Below, in pieces: positions 26,901 to 45,293 of a DNA stretch of 64,000 nucleotides. This stretch comes from Lethocerus indicus (Eukaryota > Arthropoda > Insecta > Hemiptera > Belostomatidae): assembly GCA_019843655.1 (NCBI GenBank), contig JACDQD010000004.1, positions 6,076,001 through 6,140,000 of the forward strand, read 5' to 3'. The notes beneath the pieces are model-generated. The model made no database searches. It saw only the letters and a program-made list of their open reading frames with translations, and was not told the origin of the DNA. Position numbers and translations under genes: made by a program. The first letter of the stretch is position 1. The number at the start of each line of letters is the position of its first letter.

Positions 26901-27480
26901 ACTGGAAAAATATAGCTCGGAATAAGAAAACTATCCGTAGGTGAAGTCGTTTAGCAACGGCGTCCGGGGCTCGGTATTGAGGCGGGGAGAAAGGGGTAGG
27001 GTAGTTTGGCACGCTTCCCATTGAGTAAACGCCACCCCACTATCTTAGGGGGTTGCAACCCCTAGCGAGCGATTTAATCGGAAACGACCCTTTCCCAACG
27101 AATCGATACTAAGGAGAAAACTCGACTGACGATTATACGTTGTACACACTGGGTATTTTCGAATACCCGCAAACGTAATAGTCCTATCAAATATCTGTAT
27201 TGAAAATTAAAGATAATATTTTTGACAGGGATTTATAGGCGTGTAGGAATGTAGGCGGTTTCTCCAAAATTAGCATAATACTCACTGTTAACATTCATGA
27301 AACGTTATTTACAACTACATCTCGAGAATCTTTGTCCCGCTAACCGATGAAATAAGAACTGGTGGAGTAAAAATGTACGAATACGAAAGGAAATTTTAGA
27401 ATACAGCAATATATCAAATATCACAACAAACTGAGATTCTAACACAGAAGCGTACTAAAGAGATTTTACTTCGTCAACGA
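23931..27480. other. AT-rich non-coding DNA with a small GC island
   Basis: A GC-richer patch spans about 26390-26610. Clustered hairpins occur at 26212-26224 (GCGTAAATTACGC) and 26233-26250 (GTAACG stem). No gene recognised. Confidence 0.5.
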
Positions 27481-28150
27481 GTACATCTTAACCTTTCCTT
27501 CCTACTTGTCGTCCATTCATAATTACCCCCACCCCCAGCTTACTCCGTCCCTTAACAATAGCCGAATCCCCTTCTAATTCAATGCTCCAAGTCTTTCTTC
27601 CTCCGTCTTCCTCTATAATTCTGCATCGCTCTCTAATTCTCCCTCTCACCCGGTATCCTCTAATTCCCTTCCCCTTTTTCTACGCGCGTCTCTCTCACTC
27701 TCCCTCTCTCTCGCTCTCACCCTCACCCTCACCAATTAGCAAATTGCTCGGGCCCGGCGAGCGGGGATGCGCACACACGCACACAGAGGAGCAATTAGCG
27801 TGGGGGAGAGTTGAGGAGGCGGCGTCATATCGATCACTCTCACGCTTCCTCCTCCTCCTCCTCCTCCTCCTGGTCCCGCCCCCACCATCCCCTTCCCCTC
27901 GGGACCTGGGCGCTAATTAAATTTCGCATAAATTGGGGTCGTGTGTTGGGGGTGGGATGTTAGCGAGGAGGGGAGGAGGAGCCGCCGCCGCGCCCTCGGC
28001 AAACAACTGTCTCCCAGCGCAGGCACACCGGGGCCCGCCACCAAAATGCCCCCCAGCACACTGTTTGACAGACACGTGCCGCTCACCCAACCATCGGCTA
28101 ACCGAGATAGTTTACAAAGCCACTACACACAATTTTTGTCTGTGATCGGT
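27481..28150. other. Pyrimidine-rich GC island
   Basis: CT-rich simple sequence (27590-27740), (TCC)n, then a GC-rich block to about 28110. ORFs here (27582-27920, 27933-28153) are low-complexity and occur in two overlapping frames, so they are not called as genes. Confidence 0.6.
27847..27871 (+). repeat. (TCC)n trinucleotide tract
   Basis: Eight TCC units in a pyrimidine-rich island. (CTCACC)n occurs nearby at 27715-27733. Confidence 0.95.
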
Positions 28151-28580
28151 TAGTTAGTACCCGCTACACTTTAAAAAAAAATCAAACCTGTAATTATATA
28201 AAATCTCAAGCAAAAAGAACACGGAGAATGTTTAGTGAATGACGTGGGAAGTGTTCTGAAATATTACTAATTTTAACATTTAGTATCATGAAAAGTTAGT
28301 TAAACACCGGCATATAAGCAACGAATACATCGAAACACGTAGCTGTTTGAAACTAAGGGTTTGAAAAATGAATGGGGAAATTGTTCGATGGTATTTACTA
28401 GCCTGAAGTTGGGATAAGTAAAAAAATCGGCTCGTCGGTATTAAAATTGGTTTACGAATCTATGCGGATTATTATCTGGGCATTGATCGCTCGAAATCGT
28501 TTTCAAAACTGAGTCCCCGATCATTTGTCGGGGCAGAATGCCAATTGGCACGGTCGGAGGCCCTTTTATGTCCAACTCAC

Positions 28581-28581
<1 letters not shown>

Positions 28582-28640
<59 letters not shown>
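28582..28640 (+). repeat. (TA)n microsatellite
   Basis: About 29 uninterrupted TA units, followed by GTAGCATATATACAC. It is able to extrude a cruciform. ORFs translated as alternating Y-I across it are artefacts. Confidence 0.98.
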
Positions 28641-28643
<3 letters not shown>

Positions 28644-31430
28644 GCATATATACACACCGACAGCGAATATTGGGGAGACAAATATTCGCTATATTGAAAA
28701 CGGTCATCATTTAATATAAAAATACTTCCCTTTTCCCACTGTCGGCCTACACTCCGGTCGGAGCTACAATCTGCAATAGATCTCATTACGAAGGAAAACA
28801 CAGTGGATAACAATGATTCACAACTTTTACGATGATAGTAAACGAAATGAGATACCGTGCGCTAGTGTATTAAACAGTATAGCTTGTACAACTAAACAAT
28901 AATAATTATATTTTGAAACATTTCCATGAGATGTTCAAGGAGGTTGGTGCCTTTTCTTCAGGCCGGATTCGATCACCAGTCATCCTTCGTGGTCATTTAT
29001 GAAATACATTAGTTCGTTTAAAAAAAACATCAAAACTGGGATAAAATTGAAATTCATAAGGGCAACAATGAGACTTCCTTAGGGAAAGTTAGAAAAAAAA
29101 GGACTACCACCAGGCACCTTCCCCGGCCACCATAAGACACATTCATGCTATAATTTGTGAAGGACAATTTTTTCATACTTTGAATAACGAATTCACTTTA
29201 AGGTTAATCTACAACCCGTTTCGGCCCCCCTACCATCACAGAAGACCGCAGACACCTCAATTAGCTAACTTTATAGGTTGCGATCACGCGACCTGTACAA
29301 CACCGCCAGATATAACTCGGGGGTAAAAAAAAGAGTGAGGTCCTCCTATTTTATATAATATATGCGCCATTAACCGTGTTTTATCCTTTATTTTCAATCA
29401 ACGAAATACACGTTCAACATTCGCGCACCGCTTAATTTGTGTGATTTTAGATTTTCCACAAGATTTTTGAAATTATACAGGAATTTAAAGTTCTAAATAA
29501 AAAGGAAGCGAAAAAACACAGGTGTGTGTTATGACTTAATCTAGATTTAATGATTTAAAGCTTCGTCTTTACGCAGTACTTAAGCGCAATGGCCCCGTTT
29601 CTGTGTATGACGCCCATCAATAATTTCCCTTTGTAAGCCACAGCTTCGACTTCAACTGATTCTAAGATAAACTCAATTCCGTATTCTGTACATTGTAACA
29701 ACAAAATACAATGGCATTCAAGTTGTGTATACATTATTTCTTATAGTTTATTAGTTAATTCCCAGCAGTTAGGTAACAGAATTCAGTTAACTTGAAATAT
29801 ACTAAATCTTTCGCTTTTATTATTGCAGCATATCACGTGTTTGTAAGTATTTTACGGCCGTTGTACTGACGATTATAAAATGCATGCGATGGGAAAATGA
29901 TACAGCAAGTTAATTTAAATGGAAAATTTTAGAGTGATAACCTAATATAATACGAATACTTGCACTGTCATGTCATAATTCCCAATAAACTAAATATTTT
30001 TGTTTCTAAGAGAGGACGGGATCAAGTTAATTTCCTCATATTTATCAGTGATTTTAATTAGGACTTAAACCCGTCAGATTTATCTATTTACAATGCGCAG
30101 GCATGAGTTATATACGTGTACAGTTATGCATATGAACGGCTGTTCGGGTAAGTTAATCAGGAACAATTGCCCGGAGCTATTTAGTAATGGGTGTTCTTGC
30201 TTCTGATAAAGTTCATGTCTCTTCGAGGGAGTTTCGTGATGATTTAGTAACGCCGTTATCGCGTCTTCGACCTTCCTACTTCGTTTCTTTCTATATTCGT
30301 TTTTTTTATGACCGCGCTGTTCTTTATATTCGTTTTATTAAAATTAGAATTTATTTGGGACGGCGCCCAAAATTGTTTAGGCGAAGAATATTTATCAGAA
30401 AGTGAAGGGGGTGAAAAAAAGGAGCGAGGCTGTAGCCTCTAATTGACCTATTTCAGGAGGGTAGATTCTTGACCGAGTGTTTTAAAAAGGTTAAATTCCT
30501 TATGCCTCAATAGACTCTGTACCTGTTTGAATCTGAAGGTTAAAGGCTACGCCGAAAATTTAAGTATCCATCAGGGATGTATACCGTGATAAAAGTTATA
30601 TAAACGGTTGTATAATAAACAAAAATATTGATTATATTATATAACATATTATAGTTCTAAAGCTATAAAAACATATTTGAATCCATAAATTATCACCGTA
30701 TAAATAATTAGCCAGCCCAACGTATTCTCATGTTTGCTATATTTCTTGAACACGTTAAAATTTATTCAAGGCTATTCAGGGATATTTGCAAATTTTTACC
30801 TGGAGATCTAATAAATCTGAAAGACTAATCTGAAAGCTATTTCCGTTCGGGGACCATTACATTTCTTCGGTGTTCGAAACACTTCCGTGTCCAATTTGCG
30901 CTACCCCACACAAACCGGGTGCTATCAAACTCTTGGCCACTCACCCTATATCAAACTCTATTTTTAAAAAAAGTTTGTCGCCGTTGAAAATTAAACCGGT
31001 TCTAATAACGCATTTGCTTGCAAATTACCTTGACCCGGTTAAAGAATAACGTCGAACCGTCGGGACAAGTTTTCGCGAATGGCACGAAAAGGAGGGTGGA
31101 AATGAATATCAAAAGGGGAAAAGAAATCAACTTGAAAGCGAATCGGTTTATTTTTTAGCCGATTAAAATTCATCTTCGGATATTCCTTATTTTGAGTCCT
31201 CCTTTAGGACATCTGTGCGACATATTCGAATTGATTTATCTAAAAAAGGGATCCACTTTCTCTTCCGGACAAATGCAATCTTGAGGATAGTGTAAAAGTA
31301 TCATTAATGATTAGGATTATGTTGTAATATGCGACACATTTTCAAATGAATTAACCCAGTATTTATATTCGACCCAATAATTAATAGCAAGAAATATTAA
31401 AAAGTGAGGTTCGTCTACATAATTCGGCCG
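28641..31430. other. AT-rich non-coding DNA
   Basis: No gene, RNA gene or mobile element was recognised. Confidence 0.5.
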
Positions 31431-32800
31431 TATTATACTGGGAGTATTTAAGGCGGGCAAACTTCTCCCAACGCGTTAAACTTCGTATTACAAGTCCCTA
31501 CGCCGCTCTGCATCCGTCCTCCCCTCGGTAAGGGAGGCCCCGGATCAAAGTGAAATTTTACACCCGAAATTTTATCCCCTTACCGCCCCAGTACCACTCA
31601 TTCCCCGGTATTACATTCCTATCCAATATTCATGAAAAGAGGCCGCGGCGGTTTCGGGAAGTAGAAGGAGGTAGTGGAGGGCAGGAGGGTGGGTTTGAAA
31701 ATTTTCTTCTTATCGCAGACCGTGGCGGCAAGGGGGGGAGGTTACTAATGAATAATGCATTTTAACTTTCCCCGAGGGTGTAGGGAGAGGAGGGTGGGGA
31801 AAGCGGAGGGGGACTTCGACCCCGGTCATAATGTCGGACCGATTTCGAGAATTCAGTGAACTTTAATGTCACGATGTTATCAACGCGCCGCACTCTCCGG
31901 CCGGGGGCCGGCTTGCATTTTAAAAGTGGGCAATAGCTGTGGCCGGAGGAAACTCTGATTACTACGGAATTTCGATGGTTAAATTTAGGGTTGGAAAATG
32001 GAAATATCATTGGACTCTTTTAAAGACATGTTAAATACTGCCAATAGCCTCCCCCGTATCCATAAAATGTATTATAAAAATGTATATGCTCATACGAGTG
32101 ATACACAAAATATGAGTAACTTTTACGGCGTACCAGTTATGCAATCCAGAGATGCTCTGCACGGCGGGCTTAGTATCAGTCGGCCCCGGCCGGTTTAATT
32201 TATATTTAATTTCATAACTTTGGAGATACTTAGATCAAAGAGGGGAAACGTTTTTCTCAGCAAGAATCCTCGTCAAACATGACAAGAAAAATGCTCACAG
32301 CTAACATGAAATGATATATTGGTACAGTTTAATCCGTTAATTTATCGAACGACTAATGTAATGGGTTAACAATGTATATACTGTCCTTTACTGTAATTTT
32401 TACATTATTTTGATGTATCAGCGGGTTCCTGGGTCTGTTATTCGACGATTACCGTTTGAAATGCAAATTCAGGGTCAACCCGCCGCATTAAGGTTTCAAA
32501 GTGCGGCGGCAATGGAAGGGTGCGACACATCAGGTTTCCGGGTCAGGTACCCGGAGGTAGTTATCCTTATGGTGGGGGGGGGAGGGGCGGCACACGTACT
32601 TATATGCAGGTACTATATGTACCCGGTGTACACACGTAGAGGAGTATGGCAGCCGCATATAAGCGGCTCACGCAAGACACCGCCACTATTAGGCGCAAGG
32701 TGTTGCACCTGCACCTCTCCACCGCACCCTGCATTATGCATACCTTTACATATGTATGATTTGCCCCCTAGTGCCACCTAGCAACCAACTAACCTATGGT
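31431..32800. other. Two GC islands (about 31440-31970 and 32405-32790)
   Basis: The second island holds a 123-codon open frame on the plus strand (32410-32781) starting with ATG. The product is unrecognised, rich in G/P/A and contains a G run (32573-32582). Without homology or splice support I leave it as a possible but unlikely coding region. Confidence 0.5.
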
Positions 32801-35059
32801 GTCCACACTGTACTCTCTTTGAGATTATATTCAAAACCTTCGCGGATTTTATGTTAAATATAGAAGATATTGCTATCAAAAATATGTACAGCCCCGCGTA
32901 CTGATAGAAACGAAAAAATGGAAGATTTCTACAATTCTTACAATTGGAGTTGCGTTAAGTTTCAGCAAAAAATAGTTGAATGTCTGATCATGACTGAGTT
33001 CTTTCCGGTATTGAGTGAAAACAATTTATTTAGTTACGTAGGATTTTATGAATTTATTGGACGTTACATTATTACATAATGTAATTAATAAAATAGTGTA
33101 ATAGAGTAATAAAATACATAAAAATACAAACACAAAATATATATAATATTAATTAATATGTGTCGTATTGATATTAACGTGTTAATATACAAAGTAAATA
33201 CATCAATACTAATTTGTCGGGGTCCATTTTATCTTAAAAAATTAACAAAGCAATTTACAAATTGGGAGTTTGTTCAGTGAATGGTTACAGTTCTAAAAGT
33301 AAAATTCTAATTTTCCCTGTTATAATTACTGGGAGAATGTCAAAAAACAGGGGTTGTATAAGATCATAAGATCGTGAAGGGCGCAGAAGGGCAATATTCA
33401 GCGGGAAAGAAGCTGCTTCAACAAGTGGGAAGCCAGACGGGGCATTTATTTATCACTGTACCTTTTTTTTACACAAAGGAGCGCCACCCAAATAAACAAG
33501 CCCGCGACTGTCCTGAAAGATTGGAAGTACTACATTAGTTTTTTCGAGGGCCTGAAACCTGTTAGATGATTTAACACAGGGTGTATTTTGACTGTCACCG
33601 CTTATAAATGTATTTTATAAATCATTCGATGCTCGGAGAAGAAGTGCGCGTCGCAAGGCGGTTGGCTGCTAATATTGTGTAAAGCCGAAAAAAACGTTCG
33701 GCTGGAAACACAAAGATGAATGACACGTTCGAATGTCATTCAACAAGCAATGTACACATTAGAATGAACTCAAGTTACACTGTTAACAAAGTCTATTGAA
33801 GCTGAAATAACAAATTCTTTATTTTATTTTTATATATGTAAACGTTCAAATGTTAAATAGGATAGAACAAAAGATCTTCTAGAGGGTGACATTAAGGATA
33901 ATAAATTAAAAACGTAAAGTTCTAATGATTTTTTTGGAATAATTTCAAGGGGTATTATGTATTATTAGCAATGATTCCTGATTTGATCTACCACGGGAGT
34001 AGAGTTCCGTTTTTAATTTACTAACGTATTGTATTTTTTAAAGAAAGCTCTAAAATATTTTTCGAGGTTCTTGGTAAGGGCTAGAAAGAAAATGCGACTT
34101 GAAATCGAAGCAGAAGGTAAGGTACGAAATGCCCAGACTTTATTATTCAGAAAAGGGGGGGTGCGCAGACTTAGTGGGGTAAAGTGTCAAATTGCTCAGC
34201 GGCTCGCTCACTCACTTCGCATGTATAATTTTTCTCCTCCCTCTCCGTATTATTTTACCTTTTACCCTTTTTTTTTACTCCGGTCACGCTAGCAGAATGA
34301 GTATGTGAGCTGTGTCCGTGTGTCGTGTGGGTTCTCGCACACGAGCGCAAACGTCGGTGCGTCACGCTAACATGACTCACACTTTGTGGAACGTGTGTGT
34401 CATGGCGTGTCGCATAAAATGTGGCTATCGATTGAGAGCACTTTATACGCCGAATTAAAAAAAAAATTGCGCTCAATCCAACTCTTTGGAAATAATTTTT
34501 AGAAAGTGCACTACGTATAAAACTCATTGAACGACAAAATGTAGCAAGGAGACATGCCACCTTCATTATATTCTTTATTCGTAATTTAAATAGTCGATTG
34601 TGATCAAACCGTCTGGACTTAAAAAATTTAAATTATAGTGATTCCAACGTTTACATATAACACCGCCCTGGTGCAAAATTCAAAGAGGTAATATGCATGC
34701 TAACAAGAGATTTTCAGTAAATACTCTATCACTATTATTGACTTACACGTAAGTCCTCACGTAAGGCCTCACCTAAGAAGTAATCAGATAGTTCTTTCAG
34801 TTCACAGTTTCATTTCATGAACCTATGAATTCAAATAATAATCATTATGTATTAACTTTAACGTGGATCTAACTTCGAATCCTACCGCGAACCTCACAGG
34901 GATTTGAAGAGAGTATCGTATCGAAAGCTCAATTAATATTGTTTAAGAGCACTTCTCGGTGAGTCGTCTTCTTGAGGGTGTCTGTTCCTGATCGTAAATT
35001 CAGAGTGTGCTCTATGGAAATATAGGGTATGGGGCTACGAGGAGGGACGGTTTGGAACA
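32801..35059. other. AT-rich non-coding DNA
   Basis: AT strings at 33075-33200. A short open frame at 32870-33079 and others at 34029-34292 and 34255-34566 are unrecognised. Confidence 0.5.
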
Positions 35060-35147
35060 AGAGAGAAAGAGAAAGAGAATGGGGGAGTGAAGAGGGGAGG
35101 GAGAGAGGGAGGGAGGGAGGGAGGGAGGGCTTATGGAGGGAGGGAGG

Positions 35148-35181
<34 letters not shown>

Positions 35182-35182
35182 C
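35060..35182 (+). repeat. Purine tract: GGAG/(GGGA)n/(AG)n
   Basis: Nearly all purines on the plus strand: GAGAAAGAG repeats, then (GAGG)n, an interruption CTTAT at 35130-35134, more (GAGG)n and (AG)n ending at 35181. It is followed by pyrimidine-rich DNA from about 35230 to 35310. ORFs here are low-complexity artefacts. Confidence 0.95.
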
Positions 35183-39770
<4,588 letters not shown>

Positions 39771-39965
39771 GCCAACCCCCTCCCCATCAGTACCAGAACA
39801 GCCCCTTCTTGCTTTGTTGGTTAACTACAAACAAATGGAATTCCAGTGATGTGACCCCCACCCTCCAACCCCGGGCTCCCCTTCCACTCTTTCACCACCC
39901 TGACCCCTATCCCCGACGAAACAACCCCCCGCCTATTTTCAGGGGCTATTGTGACCTCTCCCTCA

Positions 39966-39968
<3 letters not shown>

Positions 39969-40021
<53 letters not shown>
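39969..40021 (+). repeat. (TC)n microsatellite
   Basis: About 26 TC units inside a pyrimidine-rich GC island that starts near 39770. Confidence 0.97.
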
Positions 40022-40024
<3 letters not shown>

Positions 40025-43000
40025 TCTTTCTCTCATTGCCGTGGCTCATTTAAACCATCCACTCGTTTCCCCCCACTCTTCATAATGATAATTATAATAG
40101 CTACAATGACAACATTGCCATAATTGAACCCGTGACCGCCCCTTATCATCCCAATGAGAGACGGTAACGCTTAGTGACCCGCGCCCGTTACCCATACGAT
40201 GGCACGAGTGTCATACGTGAAAGACAAGAAAATTTATTGTTTAAACCGATAATTAAAATTGATTCCACCTAAGGAAAAAATTCTAGAAAATTCCCATTAT
40301 TTATTAATTATTATTAGTTAATTATTATTGAATCTAGGAATGCATCAATTTTACAATAATACAGGAAGAAAGAAAAGATATTGAAAATGTCGGCCAATAG
40401 TAGAATGTTGAAGGAGGTATGAACAGCAGAGAGGAATGAATAAAAACAGTTTCAGTGGACCTAAGCTCGAAATGGCAACCACCATAAAGGTCTTAGAGAG
40501 TTATAAAAAAATAAGAGAGGGGCCCCAGCTGAAGGGTCGAGAATTTAGTTCGTTTTTACATTTATAGACCACTAAAAGTTCAATATCGATAATTCGACCC
40601 TGAATGGGGGAACAGGGCGTTCACCTAAAAGGCGGGGGAGGGGGAGAATCGCGGCGTTCCGACAAGACTTCTCTCAACGAAAAGGAGGACCTGCACAAAT
40701 TGGTAAACAAATGCTTCCCATCTTTTGGCATATGTCAACATACGCTCTCATGCATGTACATATTCACGAGAAAGGTTCGCATAGTCCCGATAGACAAGGC
40801 CGCAGACGAGCATTCCACCGTTACCTTCATCCAGTTGAGTCTTGAGCAATTGAAACGCTTGATCTAGATTTTGGTCTAATTCAATATTTGAGGACTAACA
40901 ATTCTGAATCTATATTAGACATTAAGGCTCCCGGATTATGATGGAATATGATTTTGTACCTTACATTATAATAATCGTGCAAGGAAAATATTAAGATTGT
41001 CTTCTTAGATCTTCCAATAATCCTAATATCCTAAAATAAATTATATAAAATGAAAACTTGTTTTAAATTGAAAAAATTGATAAACATTGAAAAAAAGTTT
41101 GTCCTTTTTCTACCGCTATGCCTTCGGCATATTACTTCCACTTCAAAACTACCCGCTCATCCATAAACAGGATATAAACAAAGTGGGCGCCATCAACAAG
41201 TAGGTATTTTCGTTACCCCACAAGAACAGAAACTTCACTTCCCCGTCAACCTTCCCTGTATTTTATAAAATTTTATTTTCGCCGCTCCTCTTGAATAATG
41301 TATGCTCATTTTTAACGTCAAGAACTTATATTTCGACAGGCACAATCCTTCGCAACACAAAGACTATAATTATCGTACATATTGCGCAAAAAAATAAGTT
41401 GCCATTTTTAATAAACATTTATGCAGCCTAAGAGAGTCAGAATGTGTTCGAATAAATCTACGTTAGACGATATTGATTCAATATATTTTATTACAAAGAG
41501 TGGACAGTGAGTGTATAACAGTAACTGAATAACTATGCACAACGAAAGTACTAACAGACAATGCGGGCGGGTGGTATCCACTGTGAAGCTATAAAATAAA
41601 AAATCTAACCCCCTCAAATCCATAAAGTAAAGTAAGAGGGAAAATAACATTCGGATTGTGCCAGTGGTGGAAAAAATAACGGGCCACCCGCAATAACGAC
41701 ATTTCATCCCCTAAAACTTGACTTACGAGCGCATACAAATAGGAGCGATGGCGGGCCGGCCCACGCGGGCCCAGTCGCATATCGATGTTCCAATAAGGCA
41801 ACAGACGCCGAGCGGGTCGGGTTTCGGATATAATCTCCAATCAAGGCCTCGAAACCGACCCTCTCCCCGCCGAGAAGCCCGACAACACATACGTCATGCC
41901 GCATAAAAATTCAATTAAAAAAGTTTGACGTTCAAAATCCGACTTGCGCCAAGTATTAGCCCCCCATCTGTCACGATTTGCACGTCACAAAAGGAGACCA
42001 CCGCTCCACTCACAGCACACGTCGATATTTTTATTTCTTTTTTTGTACGCTTTTACATTCGAAGAGGAGAGGTCTTATAAATCTGCAAGAGCAATTAATC
42101 CATAAGGATAAAGGCGTAAATTCGAGTACATTTCATTGAAAAGGATATTTCTTTTACGTAAAAAATTTCGGAATATAGAGTTATCGCTTTAATGACAATT
42201 TTCCAATTCCATATTACAAAATCGTATTCAATATAAGACCAATAGATTCGAAATGTTAATCTATTCCAAATGACGTTTACTGTAGAATGAACTAAAGGAT
42301 CATCGTGCGGCTCACGTAACCCAATAACTTCGATCGAGACAAATGAATTAACGGAAGCTCGTGGCAAACGAATTGATCGTTTCTCCATCCTTCTGTATTA
42401 TATACTTTGACTCCTTTTTAATACCTTAGCTGAGAACAATACAAGAGGAAGAACAATTATCGACGGCACAGTATTGTGGAAGGGCTGCCGCCCCTCACTC
42501 CCGCCGCAGGTTACAATAATACGCGGAGGTGACACAAAGCCATCCCCCGCCAGGGAAAGGGGTGAGTCAAGAAAGGGGTGACCTTTCCACTCGCGGGGCC
42601 AACTCACCCGTCTTTTGACAATATATATAAAAGAGAGGGCCACCCTCCCCCCCACTAGCCGCCATTTCAAAAGAATGCCACCGACAAAAAGAAGCTTGAA
42701 AGATTTATGCTTCCTGACCTGACGAGAGGGAAAGAGAGAGGGAGGGAGCGAGCGAGCGAGAGAGAGAGAGAAATTAGCTACTTATAAATATACGTTTAAT
42801 ACAGCAACTATAGATCTGATTATCGTAGTAATATTTAATTAATTTCAATTAAATGGATAATATCTGCTTCCTTGATGATTTACCGTAAAATTCAATCGCG
42901 CTCATATAAAATTCTTGGGTGGGGTACCGGTGTTCATGGATACCATTCAGTAGCAGGAAAATCAACACTATTCTATAGAATTTCGGTCGCTTCTGAAATA

Positions 43001-43346
43001 GGAATTTTTGCGGAAAGGTCAATTTTCACAGACTAATATTTCAGCGTCCACAAATTTTCAGACTGAGCTCTCCCCAACCGCTCGGTTAGGTTAATGATCT
43101 GTACATTTTAAATGCCTCCTACCCCCCCCCCCTCCCTTTGCTTTTTGGCAATCATCGAACTACGATTGTCGTACGGATTAAAAACTGCCCGGAATGGTAT
43201 AACTTTGAATCGTGAGGTGTTATAAAAGGGGTAGGGGGCTGGTTCTCACCGAACGCCCAGTCAATATTGGCGTTACGGGAGGGTTTCAATTGAAATTCGA
43301 CCTGTAAGCAAATGTTGATCGTCGGCACGTTTGGACCGCTCGCAGA

Positions 43347-43351
<5 letters not shown>
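40022..43351. other. AT-rich DNA with small GC islands
   Basis: Islands lie at about 40600-40700, 41735-41900 and 42470-42670. Overlapping ORFs on both strands occur at 41700-41906, which is typical of CpG-rich non-coding sequence. No gene is supported. Confidence 0.5.
42728..42771 (+). repeat. Purine-rich simple repeat with (GCGA)n
   Basis: GGGAAAGAGAG, then GGGAGC(GAGC)n and (GA)n ending at 42771. Confidence 0.9.
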
Positions 43352-43413
<62 letters not shown>

Positions 43414-43417
43414 GTCT
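43352..43417 (+). repeat. (TC)n microsatellite
   Basis: About 28 CT units, then two TGTC interruptions. Confidence 0.97.
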
Positions 43418-45190
43418 TTTCATTTTCACAATAACAGCGGTCATTTTCCGTACCTCTCTCCGATTTTAAACGACCTTACAATGAAAACCGTTCGTATTTA
43501 GCTGCGCGAGGCAACATGCGTTTATTCTTAAATAATCCTGGAATAAATACCTGATTATATTATACCGCAAATTACGTGATGGCATTAATGGCACTTTCAC
43601 TCGGTTGATGCCAACCAGACGAGAGAAAGAACTGAAAATCCCATACCCGCGGTTACCAATAAGCTCCTAACGGGTTTCTACCTATAAATTATATCTGCTT
43701 GCTTTTAACGCATTACACGCATTACTTATTTCATACTCAATAGTTGTACCAAATCCGCGTGCCTTTTAATGTATTTCACGGTTAAAAATGAATTGTAACG
43801 TTTAAATTTATGCGTCTTTATTTACACAATGACTCTATAGCACGGCATACAGTGCACCGCTGTACGCCACTTAACTTTTTCGTCCTCTATCCAGTCAAGG
43901 CTTCTTAAAGAGGAAATTTATAAATTCTTCTATTCATCACGATTACGAGGTATATTCGTTCTAACATTTGTTGTGTGGATCTTCACAAACTAAAACATTT
44001 TGGGAACGCAGACAAAACTGGAATTCGAAATCACGACAACAAAGTGTTCTGCTGCCGCTAGCACTTAATGTAAATCATTTATTTGATTGCAGTAAAAAAC
44101 GCTCATACATTAAATATTCTGGATGTTCTTACTATTCATGCGCACATACCTAGTTAGATTATTTAAGGAATGCTACTGACTACCACGAAAAGCCGAAACG
44201 GTCTAGTTTTACGAATGGAGACAGAAAATCGCACGAGTGTTAATAATGACAATGTTAACTGTCCTAAATATAATTTTTGAGTGTATAAAATAAGGTAATT
44301 TAATTTACTTTTTTAATTTTGTTTCTGAACATTAGTGCATGAACATCAGTACCTAAGTATTGATAATATACTTGTTTAAGAACTGAATTAATTATTTTGA
44401 AGGGTATATTTGAGAATGTAATGCCTGACATCTATAATAAAATTTGAACATCACTGATAACTTTCAATACAGAAAAATAACAGTGTTTATGCATATAATT
44501 TCAAGTCAATTTTAGGGAAATTTAAAACTAAAACCGACAATGCATTGACAATTTGGAATAAAAGAACACTGTAAAAGAAAGTATATTAAACACCAAAATC
44601 GATCAAATATACTGAAACAACTCATAACAGGTTTGTGTAACATCAAGAAAATAAAACACACTGATTGTGCTTCAAAATTTAGGATTCCCCATACGCATTC
44701 TTAAATTCTAATTAGAATCTAAAGTTCACAGGTACTTCATTATCGGCAATGTACTAATTTTAAATAACTGTTAGTCACATAATTATTACGTATCTATACG
44801 TCAATTATACCATTCTATTTAATAAAATTATACATTAATTAATATATTGTAAATGTATATCAATAATATGTTGCATAACAAATATAAGAATATTGCGTAT
44901 GAGGAAATTGTAAACAGCAATACACAGAACTGAATAAGACAGAAAGAATAACACTTAAACACGAACATAAAATCCTATTTTATTAATTTCAAATCAGGAC
45001 GACATTAGGGAAGGAGGAAAATGCGACGAACAAGGGGGAACACTGATAGACAAAAAAATAGTGACATCAAGAAGTATCCAGGAATCCAATTTAGTAAAAA
45101 ACGGATAAATATAAAATAATACATTTAAAAAAACATTTAATTACAAATTAATTAGTTTTCGGTAAAATGTTTCAAGGTAGATATACTTAC
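43418..45190 (-). other. Probable Rox8/TIA-1 intron downstream of the 45191 exon
   Basis: The exon at 45191-45293 ends in phase 1 with a strong donor, so sequence immediately below must be intron. It is AT-rich, and apart from the decayed foldback relative at 44171-44236 no feature is seen. No RRM3-coding exon was found. Confidence 0.6.
44171..44236 (+). mobile_element. Decayed relative of the 19.9-kb foldback element (one arm)
   Basis: GCTACTGA at 44172 and AGCCGAAAC at 44191 have the same 19-base spacing as in the right arm of the foldback element (20172 and 20191). They are followed by GGTCTAG, GGAGACAGAAA (44217) and CGCACGA (44230), all in the same order as in that arm, with about 12 bases missing before GGAGACAG. 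The outermost end block and the opposite arm are not recognisable. It is therefore a truncated old copy of the same or a related family. Confidence 0.6.
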
Positions 45191-45293
45191 CGTCTGATTT
45201 TGGGGCAGGAGGTTTTCTGGTGGCCCAATTAGTCCGAATGCTTCTGCTACCCAACCATTGACCGTTCATCGCGTTTATAGCGCTTTCTGCCTC
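45191..45293 (-). CDS. Rox8: Rox8/TIA-1 family RNA-binding protein, internal exon with RRM2 C-terminal half and linker
   Basis: This is a 103-base internal exon on the minus strand. It is bounded by an acceptor (CGTTCTTTTCAG, just above 45293) and a consensus donor (G|GTAAGTATAT, just below 45191). It encodes 34 codons plus one base: EAESAINAMNGQWLGSRSIR followed by TNWATRKPPAPKSD. This is the second helix and last strand of RRM2 plus the start of the RRM2-RRM3 linker. The run GQWLG-R-IRTNWATRKPPAPK is the signature of TIA-1/TIAR proteins. It continues in frame from VSFVKKA of the exon at 54740..54665, so the two exons support each other. The exon ends in phase 1, so a further exon must follow at lower coordinates. 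I looked for RRM3 motifs such as NCTVYCGG and CWGKE and found none in the rest of the window, so the next intron is long or the exons are outside. The gene is therefore partial at both ends here. Confidence 0.95.

Noticed and set aside
28441..28813. Minus-strand ORFs with alternating Y-I
   Set aside because: Translated (TA)n.
32410..32781. 123-codon ATG-started ORF in a GC island
   Set aside because: Unrecognised G/P/A-rich product with a G run in the middle; likely compositional. Not called without homology or transcript support.
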